The notes beneath the pieces were generated by a model that made no database searches, was not told the origin of the DNA, and saw only the letters and a program-made list of their open reading frames with translations. A program made the position numbers and the translations under genes. Source: Jaenimonas drosophilae (taxonomy: Eukaryota; Euglenozoa; Kinetoplastea; Trypanosomatida; Trypanosomatidae). From it: a DNA stretch of 64,000 nucleotides. Below are positions 25,601-40,600 of this stretch, piece after piece. Numbering within the stretch: the first letter of the stretch is position 1; every line of letters begins with the position of its first letter. The stretch covers positions 186,001 through 250,000 of the forward strand of contig JASAON010001660.1 in assembly GCA_030849065.1 (NCBI GenBank). The letters run 5' to 3'.

Positions 25601-28600
25601 ATGAGCTCTTCTTCCATGGATACTTCGTTGATTCGTCGGATTGCCGATGAGTTGCGTCAGACCAGCGAGGATGTGTGCCGCGCGCTGGACGCATCGCCCG
25701 AGGCGCAGGCGTTTCTCACGCAGCGTTGCGATGGCCCGGCAGCCTCGCCATCCACGGCTGAGGAACCCACGGCTAAAGTGGGCATACGGGGGCGGAAGTT
25801 TATTGTGTTGTACGTGCTCAGTGAAGATGGCGAAGATGGCGGCGGTCGGCCACTCATCTATGCCGATACATCTCTCGATCGAGTGCAGCCCTACTTCGCT
25901 GCATCCACCAACAACACGGGCCACCGCACCACCACCGCCCATCATCGCAGCCTTCGCGCATGCGTCTTCGTTCGGTGGCGCAACGATCTGATGAGCTTCT
26001 CCATCTCCTCCGTGGATGTGGCGCATCCTCTGGAGGATCTTCAGTTTACGCTGCACATGTACGAGCAGCTTCTGCGGCAAGAGTGGGAGCCCACGAGCCA
26101 AGTGGTCAGCCGCATGCAAGAACTGGGCGATGAGCTCGATGTTGTGCAGCACATTCCGCCCAAGGTGGATCTGCGTCGCTATATTTATCCCGATATTCTG
26201 CAGCTCTGCGAGGATTTTCCAGCCATGGAGGTTCATCAGCTGATGGAGCAGCTCGGCCATCTCGCCAAAGATAGCACCTACATGGAGGCGGTGCGCAAGT
26301 GCAGAAAGCCGTGCGTGTCGGTGCTGCGAGCCTCTCATGACATTGATCGTTCCGAGGTGGCCGAGACGGAGCTCATGCTGGAGGTGGAGCCACTGAAGCT
26401 GCGCAGGGTTGAGGAGGTTGGCAATCGCTTCCGCTCCGTTAGCGCATGGATTAAGGATGTGCAGGCGCAGCTGGAGAGCCGCGAGTGGATCCTCGCGAAC
26501 AAAATTGTGCTCGAGACAGATTTTCGCTCTGACTTCATTCACACTGGTGATAAGATGCTCAAGATCATCCGGTACGTGGAGAGCATCCCTGTGAAGGGCC
26601 TACGTACCGTCACAAGCTTGGCGGAGCTGGAGGTGTTGGCCAAGAACATTTTCACAGCCGTCGTGCATCCCCCGATGATCGCAAAGGATATAGGCCCCAT
26701 GGCTGTCATACACTCTGCCATCAAGCCGCCCTTGATGCGCGAGGTTCTCATGTGCTCAACCTCAGAAATTGTGGTTGTTTTCATGCGCATCACCGAAGGT
26801 CGGTGCGTGGAGCTGCTGGAGGCGCTGCACCCCGCCACCAACGCCGCGCCGCAACGCTCCGCCGCCGCATCCTACGACGCGGTGGTGACGGTGCTGGCCT
26901 TCTTATCGAGCTGCGTGGATTTTCTTCACGGGATGCGCGAGAACTACATGAAGCATCTTCTATCCAAGTCGGACATTCCCGATGTTTCCTGCCATCCTCT
27001 GCTTGAGGCGCTCTGTCAACGAAGCAATATGCTAGAGACGATGGTGGAGCGGCATTACCGCATCTTGGCACAGCTCGAGAATGCCTTCGCCGCCAAGATT
27101 GAACTGCCAAAGAAGGATGAGCTGCCAACGGAACGAGTGAAGAAGGCCAAGATGCCTACACGCGGAAGTGGCTTCCAGCATGAGGTGGATTTGGTGCGCG
27201 AGGAGTGCTCCTCCATCCTACACAGGTCGTGCGCTGCCCTAGTGAAGGCCATATGCTCGCCACCTGAGCATGTATCTGCCCCTTGCATCTCATCCTCTCG
27301 CAGGACGGTGTTGTGGCGCACCTATGCCGCTGCACAAGAATACGTGGATGCTTCCTGTGCCACCTACGCCAAGGGCATCGAGGAGGCTGACGAGTTTATA
27401 GTCCACCACTTGAAGAAGATTCTGGCAACGGAGCCCGGCCCATCTCCTGGCTCATTGGCCAACGCCTCTCACGGTGCGGAGCAGGTGATGCGGCTCTTCT
27501 TCATCTACTCCAGGTTTCGTTTCATGGATCTGCCAAACCTACGAGAGCTCATGACGTCCTTGGGCATCCCCGCAACAGAGGCCATCATTGATCGCATCAA
27601 CGCCGTCGTGAATGACTTCACCGAGGGCAAGCACCGCTCGCACGATATTCGCTATGCCGTGGAGGCGTACCGCGTATCGGCCTACGTTGCGCACATGCTT
27701 CGTGAGCATGGCCTCCTTCAGTCGCTGCGGCAGTGCCTCTTTTGGAGGGATTGCGTGATGGATATGGGCTGGCACAACCTGATGAGCCTGCGTCGCGCCA
27801 ACAACGTATGGAGGTTAGATGATAAGCTCATGGAGTACTTCCATCTCAGAGATACCCCGTTGGCAGAGCTGATGAATCACCCGCGGGATGTTGTCGGTAC
27901 CGTATTTGCGCTCTCCTACTTACACAGGCAGTACCCGGAGGAGCCGTGGCGTGCGGATGCCCACCTCCACATTGCGCAGCAGTACATCGCCAACTACGAT
28001 GGCATTCGCAGCCTCACCGACTACGCGGAAGAGTGCCTCACTGGCTTGGGTGTGTTTCAGCGTGCGCAGAGGGCGGAGAAGAACCAAAAGTTATCGGTTC
28101 AGCGCGTACATGAGTACATTCTGCGCTCACTCAGTGATTTAACCACCAAGTGGTGCATTCAGTCAAGCACACAACTGCGTGAGTGTGGCGCCATGGGAGG
28201 AAGCGGGGTGCTCTCCACCCCCGTCTTGAGGCTGCAGCCAAGGATTGGCAGCTCCGCACGTGGCGGTGAGGTAAGTGGCGCAACGGAGTTGGTGGTGGAG
28301 GTATCCTTTCCATGGCAGCTCGAGGCCATCTCCAATGATGTGCAGTACATGAGCAGCGTGTATACCTTCAAGAAGAAGGATGTTCTTGACGAGGATGTGG
28401 TGAGTACGTTGGCGCAGATCAACGAATCAGTCCGACAAAATGGAGGCAAGGCGCGCATCGCGCACACACTGCGCAAGTTGTTGGCCATTTACTACGCCAC
28501 CGTCGATGGCGAGGATGATGTGCTGGTTCTTCTCACCTCGGACGAGTACCGTCGTGCCAATCACATAATCTTGTCTGGCTGCAACATCCACTGGAATGAA

Positions 28601-31600
28601 GATACGCAGATCTTTCACTTCGCGGTACAGCTGGAGGAGAGCATTCGCCACCTTACCCACGCCGTGGCCATCATCCGCCAAAAAACAAGTGTTATATATC
28701 GCAAGCTGCAGGAGCTCAGTAGCCGCCCCTTTCATCCCGACGCGATTGCGTTGTGGGTCGGCCAAATTCACGCGATGGTTAGTGGGCTCGCTATGGATTC
28801 CCGCTCCGCCACCCGCTGGATGCGCCAGACGCAGCCTCTCCTCGATGCAGCGCTGATGCAGCAACTCAAGTATCTTCTTCATGGATGGACGATGGACTTC
28901 ATCTCTCTCCGCGGCGATCCGCGCTATCTTCAGCACACATCCACCGGAACGAGCCAATTTCATCTTCTCCCGCTGCACGTGCGCATGTGCTTGGTGTATC
29001 GCGAGGTTCAGCTGAAGCCCGCCGCGCCGGAGTGGCGGCGGCACTGGCTAAAACACCTCAACGCCTCGTTCTCTTGGCTACATGAGCAGCCACCGCTGGA
29101 GCTGGGGCAGGCGGCACAGGCCGCCATTCTCAGCAACGGCACAGCCGGCACCAGAGATGATGATGATGATGGCCACGGCGGCCACTACTACCTCCTCGAG
29201 CAACTCCCTCCAGAAGCTCTGGCGGAGCCGCTGCGTGCCATTGAGAGCTGCATCCAGGATGCGCAGGCGGTGGAGCAGCAGTGGCGCCAGAGCCAGCAGT
29301 TCCTGCACATGGATCCCTCCATTATGCAGCGCCGCTTCGGGCAAAATCTTCGTCAATGGTCGGATGCCCTCCAACTGATGCACCAGCTCATTCACCGCGT
29401 GATGGATGTTACGGAGCCCAACATCCTACTTGGTGGCATCGCCATCCTCGCCGAGGACGCTCAAGGAAGTCTGCGTGGCAAGCTTGATCAAGTGAGCAGC
29501 TCCATGCACGGCAAATTCAAGGATGTACTCGAGGCGCAGCTCGAGACCTCCCTCAAGCAGCTCCTCGCCGACAAATCCACGGCAGATGGCCTCAACGTTA
29601 TTGGTGATACCGCGGATGCGTGCAAATTCTTATGCATCGCCACGCGCCTCCGCAACAACCTCATCGCCAAGGAGGAGGAGATCATGCTCATGAGCAGCGC
29701 CGAGTCGAGCCTGCTCCAGCTCGGATATGTGTTTCCAGATAATTGGGTGCGTACGGCAACCTTGCGAGAGGAGTTTATGGCCTACAAGGATGCCATCGAT
29801 CGCAAATCCAAGGCGCTGCAGGTACGACGGCCCTACGTGGAGGAGAGCGCCAGAAAACGTGGCGAGGAGCTCCACGCCAAGGTTGCACACCTGCGGGAGA
29901 GGCTGCGCAAGGTTCATGGCAGCGGTGAAACACAGGCATCCGTGCATGGTGGTGAAGCCAGCGGTCGAGGCTCCGTCGTCGATCAGCAACAAATCATCTC
30001 CATCCACGATGAGGCCTGCACCGTGGATGAGGAGGCGAAGGAGGTGGTGGCCCTACAAGAGGCGCTGGATATGCAACGCTTTGATGCGTCTGAGGTGGAG
30101 GAGCTGAAACGCGATGCCTCTGACCTGCTCGAGGTCTGGGCTCACGTGGCCAATCTCACCTCCGCCCTGCACACGCTGGGGGCCACACCACTCTTCGAGG
30201 CGGTGCCGCGGCACGTGCAGGAGGAGCTCAAGCGGCTGGAAAAGATGGCGGAGGCTGCCCCAGAACCCATTCAGCTGAACCCCATCTTCGTGGATGCCGT
30301 GGCCAAGGTGAAGGCCGCCACGAGCTGCCGCCGCCTTCTTCAGGATCTTCGATCCGATGCGATGGCATCTCTCGAGCGCTCACGCCGGCACTGGGTGGCG
30401 CTGAAGCAGCAACTCCAATCCAAGTGGGTTCTGGAGGATCTCACGTTGCAGCACATCTGGGATTCCGACCCGACGGCACACGCCGCCATCTACGCCAGCA
30501 TTCTGGAGCAGGCGCATGGCGAGCACCGGCTGGAGGTGCAGCTGCAGGCCATCACCTCGTTTTGGTCAGCCTTCGAGTTCAGCACCACCGTGTATAAGCA
30601 GCGGGTGGCGCTCCTGCGTGGGTGGGATGTGGTGTTTGAGCGTCTGGAAGATGATCTCAGCACCTTCAGTGGCATGCGTGCGAGCCCGTTCTTCACGTCG
30701 CAGCAAGTCGTTGCCATGACGAATGATTCCGAGGCACAACTCAATCGTCTGCGGCAGGTGTTGGAGGTCTTGATGGAAACGCAAAAACGTTGGGTCTATC
30801 TCGATGGTGTCTTTGCCGGAAACCGCGAGATTCGCTCGCAACTTCCACGTGATGCCAGCCAGTTTGACCGAACCAGCATTGAGCTGGTGGGCCTGATGCC
30901 CCAGCTCCGCGCCGATGGCACACTTCCCGAGGTGAAGACGAATGCCTTCTTGGATGATCCAAAAATGCTCTCCACCCTGGAGCGGCTCGTGAATCAGCTC
31001 AACGGCGTGCAACGTGCGCTGACGAGCTACCTCGATACGCAGCGTCGTAAGTTTCCGCGCTTTTTCTTCGTTGGCGACGACGACCTGCTTGAGATCATGG
31101 GCAACAGCAGAGACCCGCACGTGATGGGGAGGCACCTCAAGAAGATGTTCTCAGCCCTCGCCAACTTCATGCTTCCGACGGAGGCAGTTGATGGGGCAGA
31201 CGTACAGATTCACGGCTTCAGCAGTGCCGACGGCGAGTGCGTGAGATTTTCTAACAACAAGGTTGTTTGGGTTGGCCAGCGGCCCATGTACGATTGGCTG
31301 AAGGAGGTGGAGCAGCTCATGGCCACCTCACTGCGCACCGAGACGCTCCGCGCCACCGAGGCACTGACGGCCAACAAGCGCGTCTCTCTCGATTGGCTTG
31401 GCACATTTCCGAGCCAAACGCTGGCGCTCGCACTGCAGTTATGGTGGGTGCGCCAACAAGAAGAGGCCTTTTCCGTGAAGACGAAGGATGCCATCTTCCA
31501 CGCACCGCGCATGAGCTTTGCCCAACGCGAGCGACTGCGAACGAGCTCGGGCGCCACCCCGCCCACCTCCGCGGTGATTGCGGCGATGGAGGAGGTTCTC

Positions 31601-34600
31601 ACCACCCTCGCCAGCAGCGTCTTGGATGCACGATTGGCCTCGCTGGTGCGGCACCGCTGCGAGCAGGCCATCACCGTGGCGGTGTACCAACGCGATTGCT
31701 CTCGTTGGCTCGTACGTGCTGCGGTGCAATCAAAGAACGACTTTGAGTGGGCCCGTGTGCTGCGTCTTTACACCACCACCACAACAACAACATCATCATC
31801 ATCATCATCATCATCATCAGCCGAGGATGCACTGGTGGAGTGCCGCATGGCGGATGCTACCGTGGTGCATGGCTTTGAATACATTGGTGGCTATGAGCGT
31901 CTCGTACAAACACCGCTCACCGACAAGTGCTACCTGACGTTGATGCAGGCGTTGCACGCACGCTTGGGTGGCTCCCCGGTGGGTCCGGCTGGCACCGGCA
32001 AGACGGAGACGGTGAAGGCGCTCGGCATGCAACTTGGCCGCCACGTTCTCATTTTTAATTGCGATGACACCTTTGACTTCCAGGCCGTGAGCCGCATCTT
32101 CCTCGGCCTGTGCCAAGTCGGTGCGTGGGGATGTTTCGATGAGTTTAACCGTCTTGAGGAGCGCATCCTCTCGGCTCTCTCACAGCAAATCCAAACCATC
32201 CAGGAATCCCTGCGCGGAGGATCAACGCAGGTGGAGCTCAGCCGCCAATCCGTACCTCTGCACACCAACGTTGCCGTCTTCATCACCATGAACCCAGGCT
32301 ACGCTGGCCGATCCAACCTGCCAAGCAACCTGAAGCAGCTCTTCCGCACCATCACCATGGCGGTGCCCGATCGCGCCATCATTGCCGAGGTTATGCTCTT
32401 CGCTCAGGGCTTTCATCGTGCGGAGGCGCTCTCCAAGAAGATGGTGCCGCTCTTCCGGTTGTGCGAGGATCAATTCTCACGTCAGGCGCACTACGATTTT
32501 GGTCTTCGTGCTCTGAAGTCGGTTCTCATCGCGGCTGGAGATCGCAAACGTGCGGCTGTGTCGGAGCTCCGCCAACAGACATGCACGAAGGAGGTGAATG
32601 CCGAGGTGGAGAGGGAGGCGGAGTGTACGTGGGTGCTTGAGAGCCTCATTGCAAACATTGCGCCGAAGCTCATCACGCACGATTTGGCCCTCTTTTATCC
32701 GCTGCTGCACGACTTCTTCCCCGATCGCGACCTCCCGACGATGGAGATGGCGGAGCTTCGTGCCGCCATCGCACACGTCTGCTCAACGAGCGGCCTCACC
32801 GCTGCCTCGGCCTGGGTGGAGAAGATTTGCCAGCTTAGCCACACCCGCGGCACCCGCCATGGCATCATGCTCGTCGGGCCGAGCGGAACGGGCAAGACGA
32901 TGGCGTGGCGTACTTTGATGGCGGCGATGGTGCGCGTGCACCCCTTCATGGAGGTGCAGGCCTTCGTTCTGGAGCCCAAGGTGCTCTCCAAGGCACACTT
33001 GTTTGGCAGCTTAGATATAACCACACGTGAGTGGCAAGACGGCGTCTTCACCGCCATTCTCCGACGCATCATTGTTGAGCAGGAAGCGATGAAGGCAGGC
33101 GCCAAGGAGGAAGTGGAGGCCTCTGCCGAAGACACCATCGTGTTGGAGAGCAGCAGTGGTGGGGCAGATGCACTGCGATCTGCCAACCACCTCGTGCCTA
33201 CGCTTGTGAAGGAGTACTGGATCATCTTTGATGGCGATGTTGATCCGGAGTGGGTCGAGAATCTGAACTCCGTCCTCGATGACAACAAGGTTCTGACGCT
33301 GCCCAATGGCGAACGCCTCGCGCTGCCACGCTCGGTGCGCATCTTCTTTGAGGTGCAAAATTTGCGCTACGCCACGCCCGCCACCGTCTCGCGATGCGGC
33401 ATGTTGTGGTTCAGTGAAGGCGTGGTGCCATTGCCGAGCATGCTATCCTATGCCTATCGGCAGATGGAGCGGAAGCCTGTGGCTGATCATCGTGGCCGCC
33501 ACTTGCCTTGGCACGTGGATGATGCCATGATTGGCAGCACCCAAACGAAGGGGTGGCGAAGTGGCCCTGCGGCCAATTCTGGTGTGGTGGTATCGTGCGC
33601 CTTCTCCAAGCCCTACAATCAGTACATCGTCTCGAGCACACTTCCCTTGCATGGGAGTGGTGCCCATGAGGCTGGTGAGTTGGCCATCACGCCAGAGATG
33701 ATGTCTGCCGATCTCCCGCGCGCCGATGGAGGTCTGGTGGCGTCGGGCAGCTATGCACTCGAGGGCCATCCCGATGCGCTGCGCCTCCAACGTGAAATGA
33801 TGAAGGAGTGGGATAAGGCATTTGAGCGCCAGGGCATCATTGCGCGCGGCATCCAAATCCTCGCGCGCCCATCCTACACCGCCGCATGCATCATGGAGTT
33901 CGGTGTGGGCCAGCAGCTGCAGAGCATTCTCTCCTTGTTGTGGGAAGGTATCTGGTCTTGCTTCCGTGCGGAACAGCAAGCCAAGACGCGGCACTCAGCC
34001 GCCACCCTCACCGCCGTGGCGCAACACGTGATGGAGTACGCCGTCTTCTGGGGCCTTGGCGCTCCAATGGGCCACGAGCATCGACGCCAGCTTGCCATGG
34101 ACCTACAACTTCAGCCCCACGTTGCCGGCAAGCCAGCCACGATGCTCGAGGTGGAGGTGAGCTACACCACAGGCCAGTGGAGCTTCTTGCGTGAGCGCCT
34201 CGAGACCTCCTCCATCACAGCTGAGCAAGTTGGCGCCAACGACACCGTCATTGGAACCGTGGATACGATGATTCACGAAGCACTCCTCTCGGCGTGGCTC
34301 AGCGCTGGCCGCTCCGCCATCCTCTGCGGCCCGCCCGGCTCCGGCAAGACGATGTCGGTGTCCGCCGTGCTGCACCACTCGCCCGCCTATGATGCGGTGT
34401 TTCTCAACTTCAGCAGCGGCACCACCGTTGAGATGGTGATCAAGGCACTCGAGCAGTACTGCAGCCTGCGCAACACCGCCAAGGGCCTCGTCCTCAGCCC
34501 CACCTCGGGCAAACGTTTGCTGCTCTTTTGCGATGAGATCAATCTCCCCGCGATGGACCGATATGGCACCCAGACGGTGTTGCAGCTCCTCCGCCAAATC

Positions 34601-37600
34601 ATTGAGCGCGGTGGCTTCTACCGCACCAAAGACAACGCGTGGGTGCAAACGGAGATGATTCAGGTGGTGGGCGCGTGCAATCCGCCAACCGATGCGGGTC
34701 GCGTGCCCATCTCCCTCCGCGTGTTGCGATGGGCTCCGGTCCTCTTCGTGGATTTTCCCACCGATGAGTCGCTGCACATCATTTATAGCACCTACTGCAG
34801 AGCGGTGCTGAGCTTCAACGAGAAACTGTGCAGGGAATCGGCGGACCCTCTCGCCTCAGCCATGGTTGCTATTTATCGTGCCTCACAAACACGTTTTACC
34901 CCACTGATTCAGCCACACTATTTGTACAGCCCACGTGAGCTCTCCCGGTGGTCCCGCGCGCTTCACGAGGCCATGATGAGTTGGGATGATGCAGAACGAA
35001 AATCGCTCGACGCCGCCGCACTTGTGCGCCTCGCCCTCCACGAAGGCCTCCGCGTCTTTTCAGATCGCCTCGTCTCGCACGAGGAGCGTGTGTGGGCAGA
35101 TGGGGTGATGGATGCTGCGTTTCGTGAGTATTTTCCAGCACTGGGCCCCCAGGTTTACGCCCGGCCGCTGCTCTACGCCTCGCTCCTCTCACCGGCCTAC
35201 CGCGATTGTGCTCGCGAGGACCTCCGACGTTTGCTCGAGAGCCGCCTCCCCAACTTTTGCGATGAGGAGGTCTCAACCCCGCTCGTTGTCTTTGATGCGA
35301 TGGTGGATCACGTCGTGCGCATCGACCGCGTACTCCGCCAGCCCCTCGGCCACGTGCTCCTCGCCGGCTCATCTGGCGTTGGCAAGACGGTGATGGCGAG
35401 GCTCGTGGCGTGGCTGAACGGCTTTTCTGTTTTTTGGTTAAAGGCACATCGCGATTATGATCTCGACGACTTCGCCGCCGACCTCCGCGGGCTTCTCCGC
35501 CGCTCCGGCTGCAAACGTGAGCGTATTTGCTTCGTCTTTGATGAATCCAACATCATCGAGCCCAGCTTTCTCGAGTACATGAATGCGCTCCTCGCGTCGG
35601 GTGAGGTGCCTGGCCTATTTGATGGTGAAGAGTGGGCGAAGCTCATGCTTGATGTGCGCGAGGCCATCACCGGTGTGCCACTGGCCAATGCCGGAACAGG
35701 AGGGGGAAGTGGCGGAGCTCCCGCCGCCTCTCCCACGAGCCAATCCATCGATCTCAGCAGTGATCATGACGTGTATCGCTGGTTTCTGCGCAACGTGCGT
35801 GAGTACCTCCACGTCGTCTTCACCATCAACCCCGCCTCGACGGAGTTCTCCTCGCGTGCCGTGGCCAGTCCTGCCCTCTTCAACCGATGCACCATTGATT
35901 GGTGTGGTGATTGGGATGAATCCACGTTGCGCCAGATTACACACCTCCTCACCCCGCACCTCGTCCTCCTCCCCAGCTGCCGTGAATTCGCCAGCGAGGA
36001 GGTGGCGCACGCCGCGGTGGAGCAAACCGTCGCCGCCATCCATATGAGCACCTTGCACATGAATGCCGACGTTCGAGCACGCTCGGCCAACGTTGGCACC
36101 TTCATCACCCCGCGGCACTTCAGCGATTGCGTGCATCATCTTCGCCAGCTCTACGAAGAGCGGCAGTCTGGGTCGGTGGAGCAGCTCCGCCATCTTAACA
36201 ATGGTCTCGCCAAGCTGGGAAGCACCGCGGCTGAGGTGGCGGCGCAGCAATCCTCGCTCACAGAGGCACGTGCCAGCATGGCAGAGCGCAGCGCTGCGGC
36301 GGAATCGATGCTCGAGCGCATCATCTCTGAGACGGACACCACCAAGAAGGAAAAGGCAGAGGCAGAAAACATGCGTGTGCAGCTCCAGGACGAGCAAGAG
36401 CGCATCGCCGTGGATTCGGCTGCGGTGCAGGCGGAGCTCGCGCAAGCCGAGCCCGCGCTGCGTGCCGCCGAGGCCGCTCTGAATACCGTCAAGCCAGAAT
36501 ATCTCCGTGAGATTCGTGCCTACACAACGCCACCACCCACGGTGAAGCGTGTGCTTGAATCTGTTGTGTTATTGATGGGGGAGAAGAACTGCGAGTGGGA
36601 TATTCTCAAGAGCCACATTCGTCGCGAAGACTTTCTCAGCAGCGTCAAGGCCTTCAAGCCAACATCCATCCATGAAAGCGCACGCGCCAAGGTGGCGGGA
36701 CTGTTGCAGGATGCCTCACTCACCGTAGAAACAGCCAACTTCGCTTCCAAGGCGGCGGGCCCTCTGCTGCAGTGGGTGCAGGCGCAGCTGAAGTTCTGTG
36801 CGGTGTTTCAGAGCGTCGCGCCGATGCGAGCCAAGAATGATCAGCTCGCGCGCGAGCACCACACCAAGGAGGAGCAGCTCCACGCCACGGAGAAGGAAAT
36901 TGGCGAGAAGGAGGCGTTTTTGCAGCAGCTCAAGGCAGAGTACCAAACTACAACGGAGGAGATCGCGGAGCTGAAGCATCGCATCACCGTCGTCTCTGGA
37001 CGATGTACGCGTGCCACAACCATCTTGACACAACTCCTCGACGAGCAGTCGCGATGGGAGTCTGAGATCGCATCCTTTGATGCAGACGTCTCAACGGCTG
37101 TTGGGGATTGCCTCGTGAGCGCCGCGTTTCTCGCCTACGCGGGCTTTTTCGATGAGCAAACGCGCCATGGCCGACTTATTCCACGTTGGCTCGAGTGCAT
37201 CCGCGCTGGTGGCATCACCCCTCCACGTCCATCCTTCACCGTCACTGACTTTCTCGCCCCACCTGCTCCACGACTACAATGGCAGCAGTGCGGGCTGCCC
37301 AAGGATCGCGTTTGCATCGAGAACGTAGCCATTCTGCGTCGCTGTACGCAGCGGTACACCTTCCTCGTTGATCCTGATGGCACCGCCGCCTCCTTCCTTC
37401 AGCGCTTCTACGCCGCGGAAAAAATATCGAAGGCCTCCTTCAGCCGGCCCGGATACCTCAAGCAGCTCGAGATGGCATGCCGCTTTGGCTATCCCATCAT
37501 CATGGAAGACGCAGAGCTCCTCGATCAGGCCCTCGCCCCGCTCCTGAACCGGGAGTTCCGCCACGTTGGCAGCCGCAGCATCGTGCGCATCGGTGCGCAT

Positions 37601-40600
37601 GAAATAGATTTGAGCAACACCTTCCGCCTCTTTCTCATCACGCGTCGCTCCACGTTTCAGCCCCCGCCCGACCTCGCCGGCCAAGTGTGCATCCTCAATT
37701 TTACGGTGACGATCTCGTCGTTGCAGTCGCAGTGTTTGCAGCGTGTGTTGCTGCACGAACGCCCCGACATTGATCTCCGCCGCACGCACCTCCTCAACCT
37801 CCAGGGCGCCTTTCACGTGAAGCTGCGCGCGCTGGAGCAGGACCTCCTCACCTCCATTGCCGAGTCGGAGGGGAGTTTGCTCGATAATGATCAGCTCATC
37901 CAAACGCTGACGAAGCTGAAGCATGATGCACATGCCATCCAACAAGATATCCAGCACAGCGATGAAAGTATGCGATCAATCTTGGTCGTGGAGGAGCGCT
38001 ATCGTCCTGTTGCATTTGCGGCATCGCACATCTTCTTCGCACTACGCCAACTCAGCGAGCTGAGCTGCTTCTATCACTTTAACGTGCGTTTTATGTTTGT
38101 TGCCCTCCGCGACGTGATGGAGATGCTACCACCCAAGACCATGTCAGCAGCATCGGCAGAGGTTCAGCCCGGTGGTGATGGAGATGGTATCACCTCAATG
38201 GCTGTCGTGGAGGAGGACCCAGCGGAGGTCGCGGTGGAGATGCAGCGGCTCACGCTCCTCTTCCGCGGGCTCTTTGCCCTCGTACACGGCCGAGTGATAC
38301 GTGGCGTGTTTCAACGCGATCATCTCGTTCTCGCCCTGCGTCTGGCGCAGCTGCGGAGCGCGACGTGTGAGGCCTGTGATGGCCTCCGCACCATTTGCCC
38401 CATCGCGAGCAGCGAGTGGGAGTGGCTCATCAGCGGTTTTTCTGCCGGTGGCGGCGTGTTGATGGATGATGCCACCTCCGAGCAAACCTCATCACTTCCA
38501 TCTGTGTTGAGCCACGCATCCTTCGCCCTGAGTGCGCAGAGCCGCACCGCCCTCACGGGGATGTTTGCCCGACCAGAGTACGCGGAGATTGTGGCATCCA
38601 TGAAGAACAAAGAACATGCCGCGATGTGGTCTGACCTCCTCCTCTCATCATCACCACTGGAAAAGATGCAGAAGCTCCCCGACACATGTTTTCCGCCACA
38701 TGCCACTCCATGTCGGCGGGAGTTCCTCCTTGTGGTGATGTTATACTTCGTTCGTCGCGATCTTTTTGTTGCCGCCGCATTCGCACTGCTCCATCGCTTC
38801 TTTGATGGGGATGTTGGTGCAGTGAACGAGGCGAACCCCACCTCCATGCCACCCTTCTTTGATGATGCCACGCAAGATCTCGAGCGCATCATGGCGGAAC
38901 TGAACTCAAGCACGCCGCTCATTATGATCTCTGAAGCAAACTACGACCCCTCCACACGCGTGGAGCAGCTCGCGCGCCACATTGGCTTTCAGCTCAACGT
39001 GGTGGCGATGGGAAGTGGCGAAAGCGTGCAAACAGCCGACGTCTTCCTGCAAGACGCGATGCGCAGCGGTGGCTGGGTGTTGCTCAAGAACGCCCACTTG
39101 GCTCGCGACTACGTCGAGAAGATGGAGAAGGCCATTCACTTCCATGAGCTCGAGGGCAGCCTACACCACCACTTCCGCTTCTTCATTAGCGCGGAGCGTG
39201 GCGCACACGATGCCACTTGTGTGCTGCCCATATCACTCTTGGAGATCTCTGTTGTGGTGGTGTATGAGATGCCACCCGGGATGCAGTCATCCCTGCTGCA
39301 GACCTACGCCGCCATGCCAACATCCAGCAACAACAACAGCAGCATGGATGCGGGGGTGTGCCTGCCTGGGAGCAGCCCGTGCCAGCGTTTGCTGCTCTCC
39401 GCCGCGTGGGCGCATGCTGCCATTGTAGAGCGGCTCACGTATGTGCCAATGGGCTGGGCGCAGATGTACGAATTCAGCGATACGGAGTTTTCACGTGTGG
39501 CACAGGCGGTGTTGGCGTGGTCTTCGTCGAAGTGGCTTCAATCATCATCATCTACGGCACCAGAGGTGGCGTGGGATGCGTTGCGGGCCATCATCGCCAC
39601 CACCATTTACGGCGGCAAAGTGAGCAACGACTACGATCAACGTGTGCTGGACCTCCTCTGCGAGGACCTCCTCTCGCCGGAGCTCTTCTCCGACGCCTTC
39701 TCCTTCCTTCGAGATGCAAGCACCACAACCACAACAAGTATCGCGGCACTTCCAACCACCGCGAGTGGCGATCGTGCGGCATATCTTCAGTGGCTCCGAC
39801 GTCTTCCCGACGGCAGCAGCGATCCCCAATGGATTGGCCTCCCCAGCGGTGTTTCGCGGATGGTACATGCGCGACGCGCTCTTGATTCGGTTGAGCGTCT
39901 CGCAATGATCCAATCGTCGCTCACGGAGTGTTCGTGGACCTCATCGACGAAGCACAACGACGATCGCCACAACTATGATGATGATGATGATGATGCTGGA
40001 TCGGCGCGTTGGCTCATTGCCATCCGCGAGCTCTGTGCCGCCTGGGGCCCGCTCCTCCGCTCCCAACAAACCTCGCTGCTGCAGAACGCCTTCGTTGCGC
40101 AGGTGCAAGCTCTGCGCGAGGCGGAGCACACCGGTGAGTTGATGGGTGCCGCACCGGCCGATCATCATCACCGTGAGGTGGGTGGGGCTGGTGAGCCCGT
40201 CGCGCCACTCGTCCTTGCACTTCAGCGCGAAGTGGTGGTGCTGCTGAATCTGCTCGAGCATGTTGTGAAGGATGTGGCTCTCCTCCAAGATATCAGCAGC
40301 AGCACACGCAAACCAACGGCGGCGAGCCGCGCTCTCGTCAACGACGTCTCGACGGGCCGTGTTCCATCAACGTGGGCCGCACTCATCCCATCTGAGCAGT
40401 GCGGCTCCTCCACACGCACGCGCATGCTGGTTGGGTCGTGGCTCGCGGAGGTACGCCAGCGCAGCACGCATCTCCGCCAGCTCGCCGAGGCAGCAGAGGC
40501 CGGTGTGCTGCACAACACCGCCATTAATCTCGGCCTCCTCTTCGCTCCCGGCGCATATTTAACGGCATCGAAGCAACAACACGCGCGGCAGTCGCGGCTG